Of a stretch of DNA of 64,000 bases, positions 1 to 12,151 are shown piece by piece; the stretch's first letter is position 1, and each line of letters opens with the position of its first letter. The notes under the pieces are model-generated. The model did no database searches and had not been told where the DNA came from. It saw nothing but the letters and a program-made list of their open reading frames with translations. The stretch comes from Rhipicephalus microplus (taxonomy: Eukaryota > Arthropoda > Arachnida > Ixodida > Ixodidae): contig NC_134702.1 in the NCBI RefSeq assembly GCF_043290135.1, positions 197,626,491 through 197,690,490 of the forward strand. The letters are read 5' to 3'. The position numbers and the translations under genes were made by a program.

Positions 1-898
1 CACTCGAAACAACGCACACAGACAACAATACGCACTACAATGCAGTTGCATGCATTGAAGAACCAAGGCAATCAAAGACTAAAGAGATAGAAAACCTATT
101 CAGTCCAAAGTTCTTGGAACAAAAGTCTGGATGATACTCTTTCAAGAATCGCTCACTCAAAGTCCAGCGTTGTTGTCGTTCCGCTGCCCCCGAAGTTTCT
201 CTTCCAGGAAACCTCGCGTCTTCACTTGGCTGCTCTCCAAGCTTCAAACTTCTTCGCCGGAAACCCGTCGGCTTCACACTCACAGCTGTTGCCACGCGTC
301 TTCGCTTGATAGCGGTAGACACACACTCTTGCCTGTAGCTCGAGTCGTCACCCCTGAGGTGGAAAACCTCTACTTTTCCTCCTTTGTTACAGACGACCAA
401 AGGCTTCGCCCACTAGGTGGAACACCCGACGCACTCTGGCGCATACTTTCTTCTACTCCTGATTTGTCACTACGGACAAACCTTCGCCGACTACACGGCG
501 GAATACCCTAGGCGCTCTGGCGCTAACTTCCGTCTTCTCCTGATCTCTCATCTCGGATGCTCGACCAAATACCTTCCGCGCGAGATTCCGGAAAGTTCTC
601 ATCATTTCGTCGGCGCGATACGCAGCGAAGGCTGGGGAAAAGGGCGAGACAATACGGGGGCCGTCCGCGACGGATGACTCAACCCGGTATCAGCACGCCC
701 CTTCCCATCGAGAAATTTCCCGGGCTCCCTCGGCCGCCGTAGCAAGGTTTCGTCGGCGAACAAACGCTTCCGACGGGAGAGGGGGGCGCGCCCGGGGAGT
801 CTTTGGATGCCTGTTTTCTTTTTTTTATTGTTGACCTCTCGGCGCTTCGTTGCGAGAATTTGGTGGCGCGCCCTTATTTGAGCGCTCAGTTTGTGACA
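1..898 (-). repeat. GC-rich LTR-like sequence (probable LTR-element remnant)
   Basis: No protein domain was recognised; the open frames here lie on both strands and look like by-products of GC-rich repeat sequence. The block has the texture of the long LTR at 29655-34354: an A-rich left part, a GC-rich middle with degenerate tandem copies (compare about 430-475 with 510-555, both built around CTCTGGCG followed by a CTTCT-rich stretch), and a right edge ending in TGACA. Read on the minus strand the right edge starts TGTCACAAACTG, as an LTR would. The left edge is outside the window or not visible, so a solo LTR and a 3' LTR cannot be distinguished. 899-1110 holds nothing recognisable. Confidence 0.35.
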
Positions 899-1119
899 GC
901 CATATCGAGCACCTTGATCTGAAGCCAATTTTTGATGAATTAAGAATACGTTTCTCGTTAATGAACTTTATTATACGGATGTTTAGGACTCGTTCAATCG
1001 ATTTGACAAAATTAGAGGTTAGCGCAATGGGCTCATTGTTGTCAAAATCCTACCCTTCATCTAGATTTTTAAGCAGTGGTATCGCTTAACTATTTTCCAA
1101 GCCGGAGGAGTCATGTCAA

Positions 1120-2594
1120 TTATACTGATGGTTGGTAACTTCCAATGAAATCTCTCGAGATTCTTAATTTTAAGAATTTTAACATGGCCGACGTGACTCT
1201 GTCAGGGCCCGGAGCCACTGATGGAATGCTATTTACCACCTCTATTAATTCAGAACTGGGAATTTCAATGAAGTTGTCACTTGGGGCATGCTTTGGCAGG
1301 GAGGACAACTGGGAAGAAAAGTGCTGCTCAAACTCCCTTCCAATGACATCTAACAATTCTTTGATATCCTCCGTAGACAAAATAATAGACTGTGTGCGCA
1401 GAGCTCGTGGTATCATTTTCTTTTTACGAAGAAATCTATAGAGTGCGCACTTGTTGTTTGGTTTTGATAAATATTCGAACGTCCAAATGTCGTAACTTTC
1501 TTTTGCTTGCAAAACTATTCTTTTAAAAGCTCCAGCATAAAATTGGTAGTCCTTCCAGTTTGGAGGCCGTCGATTGAATAACAGTTTTTTTCTACGCTGC
1601 CTTTCCACGCTTATACTCCCTGGAAGAACCTTAATTCCACCATGGTGAATTACCGTTCTGCTTCACAGATGTGGTCGTAAATTCAGATTTTTTTGCAGAA
1701 ATTTTGTATAACTGTACAAATCTTCTTAGCTTTTGACTTCATGCTTGTATCTGAGAGAGAAGTTAGTGAACAAACAAACACTCTTTAAATTTATTATAAC
1801 TTAAATACGTACATATGTTGGTAGCTACTGATACTACCGCACTTCTTACTTCATAAATAATCAGTATATGATCGCTGTTTGTTGCGTTATTAACTACGAA
1901 CCAACTAGAAACACTAAGGCAGACGCTTGCAAAAATAAGATCCAATGAAGAAGATTATTACCTCTGAATTACGTTGGGCTTCCTGATTTTAAGCAGGGGA
2001 GGTTGTTATCTTGGGACCAGTCCCACAAGCGGTTACCGCACGCATAAGTTTCTACACCCCATGTGACATGATGGGTGTTGAAATCTCCTGCATATAAAAT
2101 ATTGCTTCCACACGTGCCAATCAGGGTGTCCAATGGCCAGGTATCATGTACGCCTGGCGAAAAATATACATTAGCTATTGTAAACGTATGACAAAAACGC
2201 ACAGTTATCTTCATAGCTAAAATTTGAGATACCAGAGACAGCAGCTCTAACGTTACCTTAGCTTTATGACAAAGGCTCTTCGATAGCAACGTCATTAATC
2301 CACAACCTCTCGAAGGGTGGTCTAGCCTAAACAAACGGTATTTCTTTACTTAAAATCTGCTGTCTGGATTAGAACGAATTTCTTATACCAAAATATTCCA
2401 GGATTTAGCTGAGAACAAAGACAGTGTAAATCAGTAATTGCAGCAAATATCGAACGACAGTTACACTGTAATATTTTAAAAGATACTATTTTGTTGAAGT
2501 AATCGTTGCAGAGACAACTTTCTTGAAAATGCTTTCCTTTTAATTTTACTGGCCTGGTTCTTTTTTTTTTCCTGTGGGGACGTAGGGTTTGCAT
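1120..2594 (-). pseudogene. LINE A ORF2 remnant: endonuclease and RT linker
   Basis: The reading is in pieces. 2594-2346 carries the first endonuclease strand (ILQCNCRSI). 2334-1969 carries NVYFSPG and then AGDFNTHHVTWG, the catalytic Asp-Asn pair of APE-type endonucleases. 1945-1763 carries LIFAS and ATNSDHILI, the conserved SDH end. 1608-1120 is the basic linker and the first RT segment. The frames are disconnected by stops and shifts, so the gene is dead. The RT palm and 3' end are missing below about 1110. In a live copy the enzyme would nick target DNA and prime reverse transcription. Confidence 0.65.
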
Positions 2595-3144
2595 TTTTCA
2601 GCGGGGATCGACTACATTTCTGAGCACGGACATCAATCACCACATCAGTAGACACGTTCAAGTGCAGCACGGGTTCCTGACCATTTGCCGATAAGCATGC
2701 ATTGGAGTCATTGCAGCTATCAGAGTCATGCACCTCATCACTTATCGAATTAACCTCATTGGCGGTAGGGTCTATATATGACTCGAGAGGACCGCTTGAC
2801 AGCGAGATTATAAAATTAGCAATTTCATCGCTTACGACTTGAGCGATACATTTGGAGGTGCTGACAACTAGTTGATCTATGACCCTAGCCATAGCTTTTC
2901 GGATAGCTACGTCGACTGCTTGTGCAATGCCCATCTCTGTTAACGTTTGACGTGCAGTAACGCCAGCATAGCCATACCCTCTTTCCTTATTAATTGTCAT
3001 TACCTCGCTTCCAGAGCATCTCTTTTTTATAAATGACCTTAAGAGCTTGCAACTTTTGTTGTCTAATTGTAAAGTTTGAGAAGTCAGCAGCATGTCGTCC
3101 ACCACACAAACAACACATGTCCTCTTGTGCCGTACATTCTCCAT
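2476..3144 (-). pseudogene. LINE A ORF1-like protein (222 codons)
   Basis: A continuous 222-codon frame directly upstream of, and overlapping by about 118 nt, the endonuclease frame, which is where a LINE ORF1 lies. No RRM or CCHC zinc knuckle is seen. There is an early Cys pair (CVVC), an acidic Ser/Asp-rich middle and a basic Lys-rich end (QEKKKNQASKIKRKAF), consistent with a nucleic-acid-binding protein. The assignment rests on position rather than on a family match. The overlapping ORF2 frame is +1 relative to ORF1, but nearby indels make a programmed shift impossible to judge. Confidence 0.45.
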
Positions 3145-3150
3145 TTTTGT

Positions 3151-6100
3151 GAGCTACAGCACATTTACTGCGTCACCCCTCTGATTTACTGGCACCGGCA
3201 CTACGACCTAACCTCCATCAGTTCCGGCATTCTAAGAGACGAGATGCCAGTTGATGTACTCAAAACACCAGGGGCCATGCTTTGATCTCAGAAGGACATG
3301 AGGTGCCTGCAAACGTCACAATCACTGGGTCTGTTGGGACGCGCTTGTTGTCCACAACTCGATTGCATCGATAAACTGCCACGACACCTGCCACAAAGAG
3401 CTTTCCTAGAGTTTCAGCAGAGCTCAGCTGTATGTCTACACCTCGCACGGTTCATTTTGATCAAGCCAGATGAGGTGGAACAAACGCACTCACCAGAATT
3501 GATGCGAAAGACGAACATTTAAGAAGGTATCTTACACATTCCTGGTCAGGCGATCTGCATACTATCCCACCACGACTAAACTGCCGCACATCAGTTAAGG
3601 TCTGGTAGTTTGGGGATACTGCATGAAGGTGTTTTTAAATGTCCTTGGGGTTATGCAACTAAATAAAGTGACCACCCAAAGGTACCAGCGCGACGGTAAC
3701 GCTACTCGCACCACTGTTGAGAAACATGGCAAGAGGAAGGTCATCATGCCGCACAGAAACCGTCAATGAAAAATGGTCCTGACCAGGAGAATCCCTGCAC
3801 TTAAGTACGCCTCGAAATAGGCCAAACAAAAAAGAAGCTGATGCAGCATTATATATGACACATAAAGCACTAAAGATCCTACAAGAGAAGAAGAATATTC
3901 GGTACTTAGCCAATCAAACCAGCAACGAAGCTCGCTGAGCAAGGGGCGAATAGGCCGAGCTCCCGTGGTATTGCCAACAAAAGTTTGTTTATGTTCCTCT
4001 ATTAACTATGGCGCATACCCACTTAAGCCATAATTCTTCGTCATCGTGAGCCACTGCATGAACAAGTCGTGCGAAAATCCTCGCAAGTGCTTAACGGACA
4101 CGACGCTCTTCAGAAGAATGACGAAAAATAGCATAGCGATTGCCAGCCTACTGCCCAAAAAATAGATTATTATTGCCCTAGTGAGTATCAAACAAGTGTG
4201 CTTCCAGTAGTTACCCAAGAAGTGTTTTGAAATGCCCTGACCCTCGATCTTTCGCTGTGACTGTGCGGCGCCTTCAGCAAAGGCCTGGCGTTTTTTCTTC
4301 TCTTTTCGGGCTAACGCTGATTCGGTCACCTTCTCCCCCTCTATCATGTTTTTCTTAACGTGAAAGGAAAAAAAAATTGGCCCCGGATCTGCATATATTC
4401 TACAAATGTCGTCGAAAGACGATAGTCTTACGTCCGAAGAGAGTGAACAAAACATTTATTTGATGTTCTACGCAATAAAATCGGTGAATGATATTATGGA
4501 GGCGCTGCGTTGGAGTGCCTCGAGCGTGCAGCAAATGCGAACGAGCACATCGAGGCACGTTATACACGGGCGCCATCTGGCATTCACCTTCGATAACAAA
4601 AGAAGGCATGCGCGCCTGCGAAGATGCGCGCCGTTCTCGGAGTTGATAACGTGTATTGGATTGGATAAACTTTTCATTGGTCCTCCCAAACATAGATCAC
4701 TGTGTTGCGGGCAGCTCCCACGTGGGAATTGAGATGCCAAGCTCCTCAGCCGCCTCGCGGGCTTCGATAACGTGTAGAACGCAAAGTAACGCACAGGTGC
4801 CACCACCGCCTCGTTTTCGCAAAGCTTTTGTAACATTTGCCTTTTTGAGCATCGCGTTGCACTGCCAGCTCAGCGTGTTTAACGCTACGTTCCTTAGAGT
4901 TACTTGTGTGCGCCTTCTATAGTATAAAAGCACACCTACAAAACAACGACGTGTTATTGTCGTACCTCAGATATGCGCAACAATTGCTTTTTATTTCACA
5001 AACGCACAAGTACGAACGCTAAACCTTAAGCAATAGTGGTGGGCGCTGCAGATGAGGTCGGCCGTTTGAGGTACCATTAAAAGCGTACAAACAGACAAAT
5101 GCACAGACAGGCAGGCAGACAGAGAGACAAACAGACAGACCAATATTTTTCCGTCGAAGGTCCCCAAGAAAGACTATCATCTTTAAAAACGTACCATAGG
5201 AAGGACAAGCTCAAGTTTGCGGAGCGCCATTCACAGCCCTAGCGGAAAGAGGGTGAAGCTCCGGTCACACGTACGGGCCGTGCTTGCTGGGTTTTCCCAT
5301 TGCGCGCACGGAAAACGTGTTCCTTGGTTTATTTATCTCGCATTTCGCGCGTTACGGGCAGCGCTCTTTAGTCACTCTGGAAAGCGGCCACGCACTGCTG
5401 CTGCATTGTGAGCTGCTACAAAAGTTTAAACGTGACGAAGACCTGAAAATGACCCGTCAAGTTCTATCGTTTTCAGTGCAAGCAAGCCGAGAAGCAAAGG
5501 CGTCAAGATTGGATTAGGGCAATTCACCGATACTCTGCGGTCTCTTTGAGAATTTTTTCGTTGTGCACAGTATTACAAACTATCTGTTAACTGAAAGAAA
5601 CGCGATAGCCTAACTCATATTAAAAGAAAGCGTGTTTGTAAACTGAAACTACAGCAAACAGACAACCACTGTACATTTCACGATTGGTATCTGGCTCTCC
5701 GAGACGACCATTGGTGGTGTGAAAGTGGTGGAGCTTGCTAGCTTAATACACTTAAAATACCGTACTGTGAGCCTTGCAAGTGTTTTATTCAGTTGATGGC
5801 TGCAAATTTCTTGTTGCCGCTCAGTTTAAACAGCTTTGTGCTGCGGGTTTGCGCTGAGCGTTTATACGTGCAGGTCTTGCAAGTAAAACTTACCGAAAAG
5901 CTAGCATGATGAAGTTCTGTGATGCTAGGATCGAAGTCATTAGTTCGATTCCAGCATATTCGAGCTGGATTTCACGGGAGTGAAACGCAGTAACAGTGCG
6001 CATATATTTCTGTGAAAGAATGATAGACAGGGCATGTTGGTGTTGCATATTTCAAGCGTACTGTCGTAGTACGCTCACTGTAAACATAAGTGACGCTCGG

Positions 6101-8177
6101 TGTGTGTTCACTGTCTGTCAGTCGTCTGAGTTGTTCTCCTGCCGTATACACTCTAACTGGTATAAGATGCACGTTAAAAAAAAGCCTCAGGAGACCGAAA
6201 TCAATCTGGAATCTGAAACTACGGCGTGCCTCCTAATAATATGAAGCTTTTACCACATAAAATATTATGCCTTTGCATGCGCCTTAGCCGAGAGCGATAA
6301 ACAGCTGCCGCTGTGAGAACGAGTTGAAAAAGAACCAAGGCAGATTTAAAAGTTTTGATGGTTTCACGAAACGTCACACGGTTATCATGGAAAAATCTCA
6401 GCGTAACTAAAAACATGCTCGATCCTCGTGGGTATTGTGTAAAACGACAACGACCAAGCGAGCTCTCAAAACAACCTAATTGACATTCGAACCAGCGAAC
6501 ACACTGCGTCATTAGGCGTGGTTATTATCCGAAATGAAACATGCGCTGCAAAAATTATGCATGGTCGAAGTGGACATAAATTACTTTTTTATCTGTGCGC
6601 ATCATTACACTTTCAAAGGAGCAGCAAAAAATCAAAAGTCTCATTGAACTCACGATACGACGTTGTTAACATTTCATGAAAATCTTGGCAAAAGTGAAAC
6701 TGTTAGGAAACTGAACACACCGCATTGAAATGATGCTAGAGACTGAACAGGGCAGACGTAAGTTTAGTCTCTTCACACTCACCACACAACAATTTGATAG
6801 CCGCGTGAAAAGCTTGGCATTCAAGCAATAGAAATCCAAAATTTATATACAAATGCACGCGTGGTGGTAGTTTGCCGACAAATCCGAGAAGACATGAAGG
6901 CACCCCAAATGCGCGTTTTGCCGGTAACATACAATAGATATTGTGCCGTCATCTAACTTTTAATATCGTAGAAAGGCAGCTGTTCGCAATCGAGATTCAC
7001 ATAGCACTCGCTCAAAGACATCATGTTTGACTTGCTTGGCCCCACAAAAGTTATAATGAATCGCTCTCGTTTCTGATAAATTTCACACTGGGAAAACGTT
7101 TTTATAATCTTTTTGGACCTTCAGAGCAAGTCACAGAAACGCTGTACGTGAAGGGCGACCAGATATTAGCGCGTATACAGCGCGTCAACGTGCTGAGACA
7201 GCTCAGGCAGAAGGCGGGAGCGGGGTACTGAGTGACCAGCTTTTGCTAGAAAGGCGGCGAAACGCGTGCGGCGCAGTGCCCCCTGGCCGAGGTTAAGAGG
7301 CCCATTACTGCCACTGCATTGAATGCTGCCCCTGTCTCGTATTACATTCGCACGCGGCAGCCGCTTTCTTGTAGTTCGTTTTCTTTCAAAGTGTTTTTAG
7401 AAACTAACTTTTGCGTTCTCTAGTAGAATTCCTGCTTGTCACGCAGACTGTCTGGGTTTGCTCCTCACTCAGATGGAGAAATTTCAACCATTTATTTGCA
7501 TCTTTCTCGGTTTGGGGGTAACGGACAAGTTGAATATTTTTCGCTCCCCACACACGACATCAATACTAATGCCGATACCGGAGTTTCTGTGAAACGACAT
7601 ATTTAATGGCACTGCTTTTAAAGTTCACTGATGATGAATACTGCTATCAGGCCATTCAAAACTTTTTTTTAGGGAAGTGGATTGCTTTCTTTTTCTGGAC
7701 GGAGCTACAAAACAACCACCTGGCAGGAGTAAAGAGTGCGATAAATAGTTGGTCATTTACTCCCTTCTAGGCTTTGTTTTTTTTTTCAATTGTAGTACTG
7801 AACATTGCGAAATGATAACATCCGACTGGTAAATGTGCACAAACTCTTTCAAGATCACAGATCGGCCGAGTCTTTCGACGCGGTAAAATGTTTGAGGCAA
7901 CAGGACTGGACGGCACAGGATGAGCTTTCATTATGTACACATGCGTTTACACACCCATGCAAAAAGTGTTCGCGTGATCACATTGCGAGTCACGATGCCT
8001 CGCTATTGGTCGGGGTGCACTGAGAATCTCTTGGCAATCCCAGTATGAAATACCTTGAAAACTTGAATTGCTTTAGTTGGCCTAGCAAGCTCGCTCTCCA
8101 ACATACGCGTGAACACTCAGCGGCCACGTTTTGTCTGTAGTTCTTCGTATTGAAAACTGCCGTACATGGTGTTTTCC
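3151..8177. other. Unassigned region, no supported gene
   Basis: Many short open frames occur on both strands but none shows a domain, a coherent codon pattern or paired splice sites that I can defend. 4390-4930 is somewhat GC-rich and ends with TATAGTATAAAAG near 4918, which resembles a TATA box but has no gene behind it. 5085-5142 is an impure ACAG/GACA microsatellite. 7180-7330 is another GC-rich patch. The rest looks like old AT-rich intergenic DNA. Confidence 0.5.
5085..5142. repeat. Impure ACAG/GACA microsatellite
   Basis: About 58 bp of interrupted ACAG, GACA and GGCA units. It resembles the microsatellite arms of the composite element at 62337-62775, but the conserved flanks of that family (GGTATTGATACC and GCTCAAAGT) are not seen here, so membership is unproven. 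Confidence 0.6.
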
Positions 8178-8412
8178 TGATTGATTGATTTGCGGGTTTA
8201 ACGTCCCAAAACCACCATTTGAATATGAGAGACGCCATAGTAAAGGGCTCCGGAAATTGTGATTACCTGGGGTTCAATAACGTGCACCCAAATCTGAGTA
8301 CACGGGCCTATAAAATTTCCGCCTCCATCGGAAATGCAGTCGCCACAGCCGGGATTTAATCCCGCGACCTGCGGGTCGGCAGCCGAGTACCTTAGCCACT
8401 AGACCACCATGT
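8178..8412 (-). mobile_element. tRNA-derived SINE (Ruka-like), copy 1
   Basis: The tail (TGATTGATTGATT) is at the left and the pol III head at the right, so transcription would run on the minus strand. Box A (minus TGGTCTAGTGGCTAAGG) is well kept. Box B is damaged: the stretch read on the plus strand as GGGATTTAATCCC replaces the usual GGGATTCGAACCC. The body (TTAACGTCCCAAAACCACC, then AAATCTGAGTACACGGGCC) matches the other copies. This is one of the older, more diverged copies. Confidence 0.85.
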
Positions 8413-8661
8413 AGTGACCACTTTGTCTTCCTAGTGAGAAAACCACGAAGAAAAAGCTCTAGCTATGCAGAAACAGGAGCAGTCACCACTTCAAGAAGGA
8501 ATTGATTGGGTCTGAAAATTCAGTGCCAGATATAGCATTAAAAACAAACGACCAGCTTGGCTGGAGAGCTGATACATTCATATAAATTAACGCAGCCAGC
8601 GTCACCTCCCGCAAACAAGTTTACGTCAGTCTCTTGTATTTTAGTGTATTTAATATGCAAG

Positions 8662-9410
8662 ATGACATTGCATTGCTGAGTAACTCGGGGGACGGATTGC
8701 AACTCATGATTATGGAGTTAGACAAGGAGAGCAGAAAAGTGGGTCTTAAAATTAATCTGCAGAAAACGAAAGTAATGTACAACAACCTCGGCAAGGAGCA
8801 GCGCTTCGAGATAGGTAACAGTGCACTTGAATTTGTAAAAGACTATGTCTACTTAGGGCAGGTAATAACCGCAGAGCCGAACCATGAGATCGAAGTAACT
8901 AGAAGAATAAGAATGGGGTGGAGCACATTCGGCAAGCACTCTCAAATTATGACAGGTAGATTGCCACTATCCCTCAAGAGGAAGGTATATAACAGCTGTA
9001 TCTTGCCGGTACTTAGCTACGGAGCAGAAACCTGGAGACTTACAAAGAGGGTTCAGCTTAAATTGAGGACGACGCAGCGAGCAATGGAAAGAAAAATGGT
9101 AGGTGTAACCTTAAGAGACAAGAAGAGAGCAGAGTGGATTAGGGAACAAACGGGGGTTAGGGATATCATAGCTGAAATCAAGAAGAAGAAATGGACATGG
9201 GCAGGGCATGTAGCGCGTAGGCAGGATAACCGCTGGTCATTAAGGGTAACTGACTGGATTCCCCGAGAAGGGAAGTGGGTCAGGGGGAGACAGAAGGTTA
9301 GGTGGGCAGACGAGATTAAGAAGTTTGCGGGTATAAATTGGCAGCAGCAAGCACAGGACCGGGTTAACTGGCGGAACATGGGAGAGGCCTTTGTCCTGCA
9401 GTGGACGTAG
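8662..9410 (+). pseudogene. RTE/BovB RT C-terminal domain (partial)
   Basis: The frame stays open to TAG at 9408-9410, about 250 codons. It starts in DDIALLS, half of the RT active-site loop, and continues through the RT thumb and the RTE-specific C-terminal domain with its WAGHVAR and RGRQKVRWADEI stretches. Endonuclease, fingers and most of the palm are absent, so it cannot act as an RT. It is about 95% identical by eye to the copy at 17479-18032, implying recent activity of the family. Confidence 0.85.
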
Positions 9411-9439
9411 TCAGGCTGATGATGATGATGATGATGATG
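8662..9439 (+). mobile_element. RTE/BovB-type LINE, 5'-truncated copy 1
   Basis: The 3' end of an RTE-clade LINE: the C-terminal half of RT, then a (TGA)n tail at about 9418-9439, the short-repeat tail usual for this clade. A 10-bp target-site duplication, AATATGCAAG, flanks it at 8652-8661 and 9440-9449, so both edges are exact. Truncation fell inside the catalytic YADD box, so the element starts at the second half of that motif and the upstream residues of the open frame come from host sequence. Known landmarks follow in order: KVGLKINLQKTKVM, YLGQVI, GAETWRLT, TWAGHVAR and a terminal WRNMGEAF. Confidence 0.9.
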
Positions 9440-9449
9440 AATATGCAAG

Positions 9450-10689
9450 CAATAGTCAATTGTATTTTAGGTCAACCCAGGCTTATTTATACTTTAAAGA
9501 TATCGTATATAATAATAACCTAATTGTTTAGTCAAGGCTTGGTGCAAGTTAGCTTGCTCCCCTTGTAAACCTAAGCTTATTCGGCTAAATAGCCGAGCTA
9601 GCACTAGTGACGCTGAGCTTTATTAGTGTTATAAACTTCAGCTCGACACTTCATGACGATATCGAAATTTCTGAACTATAATTTTTCTAAGCTTGGCATG
9701 ACTAGGCAAATATTAATCGAAGCTCAGCTTTGGCTAACCTCCCTGCCCATCTTTCTTTTTCCTGAGCTCAGCTTAATCAGGGCTTTTTAAACTTTGAGCT
9801 CTTCACCTTAGCTGCATGTAGCTAATCTGGTTCCGCCGTACACAACAAGGCTTGATAGGTTGCATGCATTTGCTTGATTGAATTCGCTTAACTGAGCGCA
9901 GATAGTGTTAGGTTGGCAGAAGTGACTTCGCAGGCGCGAGCATGGTTTCATCTCTTGATCGACAACCAGATGAATTGTGGGTGTAAGGCCTATTCTATAT
10001 TAAACAAATGATTCAGAATGAATTAGCGCGTTTGGCCCACTTTAAGAAAATCTGGAGCTCTTTGTTTTGTTTTGTTTCCCTGGGAGGCTGGCTCATACCC
10101 ACTCAGGGGGATTGGCCAAGAAAGTGTAGTGCAGTTTTTCTGTAATCATTTTAACAATGTTTAATGAATTGGTATTATAATGAGATTAATGTAAAAATAA
10201 AAACAACATAAAAAGAGCAAACGAAAAAAAATCAAGTTGAGCAATTTTGAGATTTGAGGTGTTATGATTAGCACTCAGCTGCGTTTACTTCACTCTGCCC
10301 TGGGAAGTAATAAATAATTTTTTTTGATTGAAGATCACAATGGTATACGCTTGGTTGCCTGAATATAATTGCAAACGGCATTGAAAACATCCCTGTGGCA
10401 ATGTCCCAAAGCTGAGGCGCTTGGGCACCGTTTTCTACTTCCAATACCTAATACGGGTACTTGCCGATCAATTGTGGAAAGATTATTCAGCCAGTTTAAC
10501 GTTCTAACTATTCATTGTTATCTTCGGTGCCTTTAAAGACGAACGGTGTACACCAAGCAAAGTCGCGGAGCTGTGCGCTTTTAACCATTTTTTAGTTTTT
10601 TTTCATTTATTTATCGCAGTGATGCAACGCTTGATTTTGCCCGAAATTCCGAAAGGGAAAGGTGCTGCAGCACGTTACGCAAAACACGT
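9450..10689. other. Unassigned AT-rich region with repeat fragment
   Basis: No gene is supported. 9540-9850 is unusually rich in AGCT, AGCTCAGC and AAGCTT words, as in a decayed simple-sequence family. 10088-10135 (CATACCCACTCAGGGGGAT, then GGCCAAGAA) matches part of the insert at 34085-34135, so it is a fragment of the same dispersed repeat. The remainder is AT-rich with no visible structure. Confidence 0.5.
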
Positions 10690-10815
10690 AAACTAAACCC
10701 TCATGATTGTTCGTCCATCCATTCATCTGTTCATGTGTCTGTCTATCTGTCTGTATGTCTGTCCATCTGTTTGTCTGACTGTTCGTTATTTCGCCCATTC
10801 GTGCACCCGTCCGTC
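10690..10815. repeat. Degenerate TCTG/TCCA tetranucleotide microsatellite
   Basis: Interrupted TCTG, TCCA, TCTA and CCGT units. The open frames over it on both strands (for example Leu-Ser-Val-Cys runs) are translations of the repeat, not genes. Confidence 0.75.
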
Positions 10816-10944
10816 CATCTAATGAATACTTCAAGTACCGACATCTCGCTTTTTTCATTATATATTTCTCATATACAAGTACCGCCATCCAGCGGTGGTA
10901 CTTGTACCTGCTTGAGCTCAATATTGTGCTGAACAAGGTATACT

Positions 10945-11648
10945 GTTCTTAAGGCAGTGCCACGTACCCTTACGCCGTCATACAGATGTGCGACCATTTA
11001 TTTTCATGGGCAAGCTAGCAAGCACCTCACTTTATAAACATTGGACGCCATGATCCTATGAAGACACGTCTTGCCGCAGTCATTATTGTATTTTTCACTG
11101 CCTCAGCAATCTTGAAGTAAGAAGTTCAGGAGTGACCCCGTATTGTAGACCTTTTAATGTCAAAGCTAACTTTGATACATCCCACAGCATGAATTATTTC
11201 ATTTAGTTTGTAGTAGTCCCAAATGGAATAATCAATGTAGGTAATCCCGTGGTATTGAACATGTCAGTTTTCGTTTTCATGTTATGAATTGGTGCACTCT
11301 CTTGGAAAGCATATGAAAAGAACGTGTCTTCTGGCTAAGGTATTCCTGTCTGCCTGCAAATATTATCTGTAAAGAAGAACGGCCAATACTCACTATAGAT
11401 TAGATAAGCAGTTCTATAAAAAAATAATAGCTGCACACCCAAAAATTTACTAATAGTGAAATTCATTGAAAGGGACGGCCTCACTCAGCATCTCCGCTAA
11501 AATGTTGCGGATATACTTACTACTTTCAAGTAGAAAAGAGTCCAGCAGTGAAGATGGCAATGTATTTTTCGAACACCAACACGTCGTCATCCTCTTCTTC
11601 GCACAACCACGCATGGAGATAGCCGCCACCCAGCAAAAATATCAGTTT
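10945..11648 (+). repeat. Dispersed repeat X, copy 1
   Basis: A non-coding family seen three times in the window, recognised by blocks A, B and C. Here block A is at about 10960-11230 (ACGTCTTGCCGCAGTC), B at about 11264-11460 (TCAGTTTTC, then CTGCCTGCAAAT) and C at about 11466-11648 (CACGTCGTCATCCTCTTC). Copy 3 (28635 onwards) has C followed directly by B, and copy 2 has B at 21245 onwards and A at 22180-22440, which suggests B and C alternate in tandem. Copy 1 is cut at about 11649 by the composite element. No coding capacity was recognised and the class is unknown. Confidence 0.6.
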
Positions 11649-11691
11649 TCTATGCGCAGCATTTCTTAGCGAACTTCGGCAACTTTGAGCA

Positions 11692-11881
<190 letters not shown>

Positions 11882-12004
11882 GCCGCCTACGACATTCAAC
11901 TCTCCTGGCCGTATCGATAATGGTATCAATACCAAACCTGGTATGGCATAACATGACTGTATTAGGAACATATATGACTAGTAATAACATAAAAATAATG
12001 ATAT

Positions 12005-12128
12005 TGTTACGGATGTGATGGGTTTATTTACAATGAAAAATGGCAGCGCTCTACCGTCACTGCCAAATCACCATCGCTCGAGCGCGTCCGATCTCTTCTT
12101 CTTCCTCGCTCTTTCAGTCCGCGTTACA
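12005..12128 (-). repeat. Gypsy-1 3' LTR
   Basis: 124 bp, TGTTAC...GTTACA on the plus strand, identical by eye to 17132-17255. The short inverted ends (TGTTAC against GTTACA, reading TGTAAC...GTAACA on the element strand) are the integrase recognition ends. The flank ATAT lies immediately outside at 12001-12004. Confidence 0.97.
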
Positions 12129-12137
12129 TTTCCCTCC
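12129..12137 (-). promoter_or_regulatory. Gypsy-1 polypurine tract
   Basis: On the element strand GGAGGGAA lies directly against the 3' LTR start (TGTAACG). This is the plus-strand priming site expected of LTR elements and confirms the element's orientation. Confidence 0.8.
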
Positions 12138-12151
12138 GGGCAAGACGAAGC

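Larger units (their letters stand above)
1110..3150 (-). mobile_element. Decayed non-LTR retrotransposon (LINE A), two-ORF type
   Basis: On the minus strand the order is an ORF1-like frame, an apurinic-type endonuclease, then the linker leading into reverse transcriptase. It is cut off before the RT catalytic domain, so neither a YADD box nor a 3' tail is present. Endonuclease landmarks are an N-terminal NCRSI box, a GDFN box and a terminal SDH box, spread over three frames, so indels have accumulated. The linker ends in an APGPDRVTSAML-type segment, the position of the G-P-D motif at the start of LINE RTs. The clade is uncertain; the Jockey/I group is most likely. Confidence 0.7.

Noticed and set aside
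1145..1441. Plus-strand 98-codon frame
   Set aside because: Antisense of the LINE A linker, which has recognisable LINE motifs on the minus strand.
4390..4930. CpG-rich promoter with TATA box at about 4918
   Set aside because: A single TATA-like word with no coding sequence, splice site or second element downstream.
9053..9448. Minus-strand frame starting with a His run, and its counterpart at 17659-18117
   Set aside because: Antisense of the RTE open frame; the His run is the (TGA)n tail read backwards.
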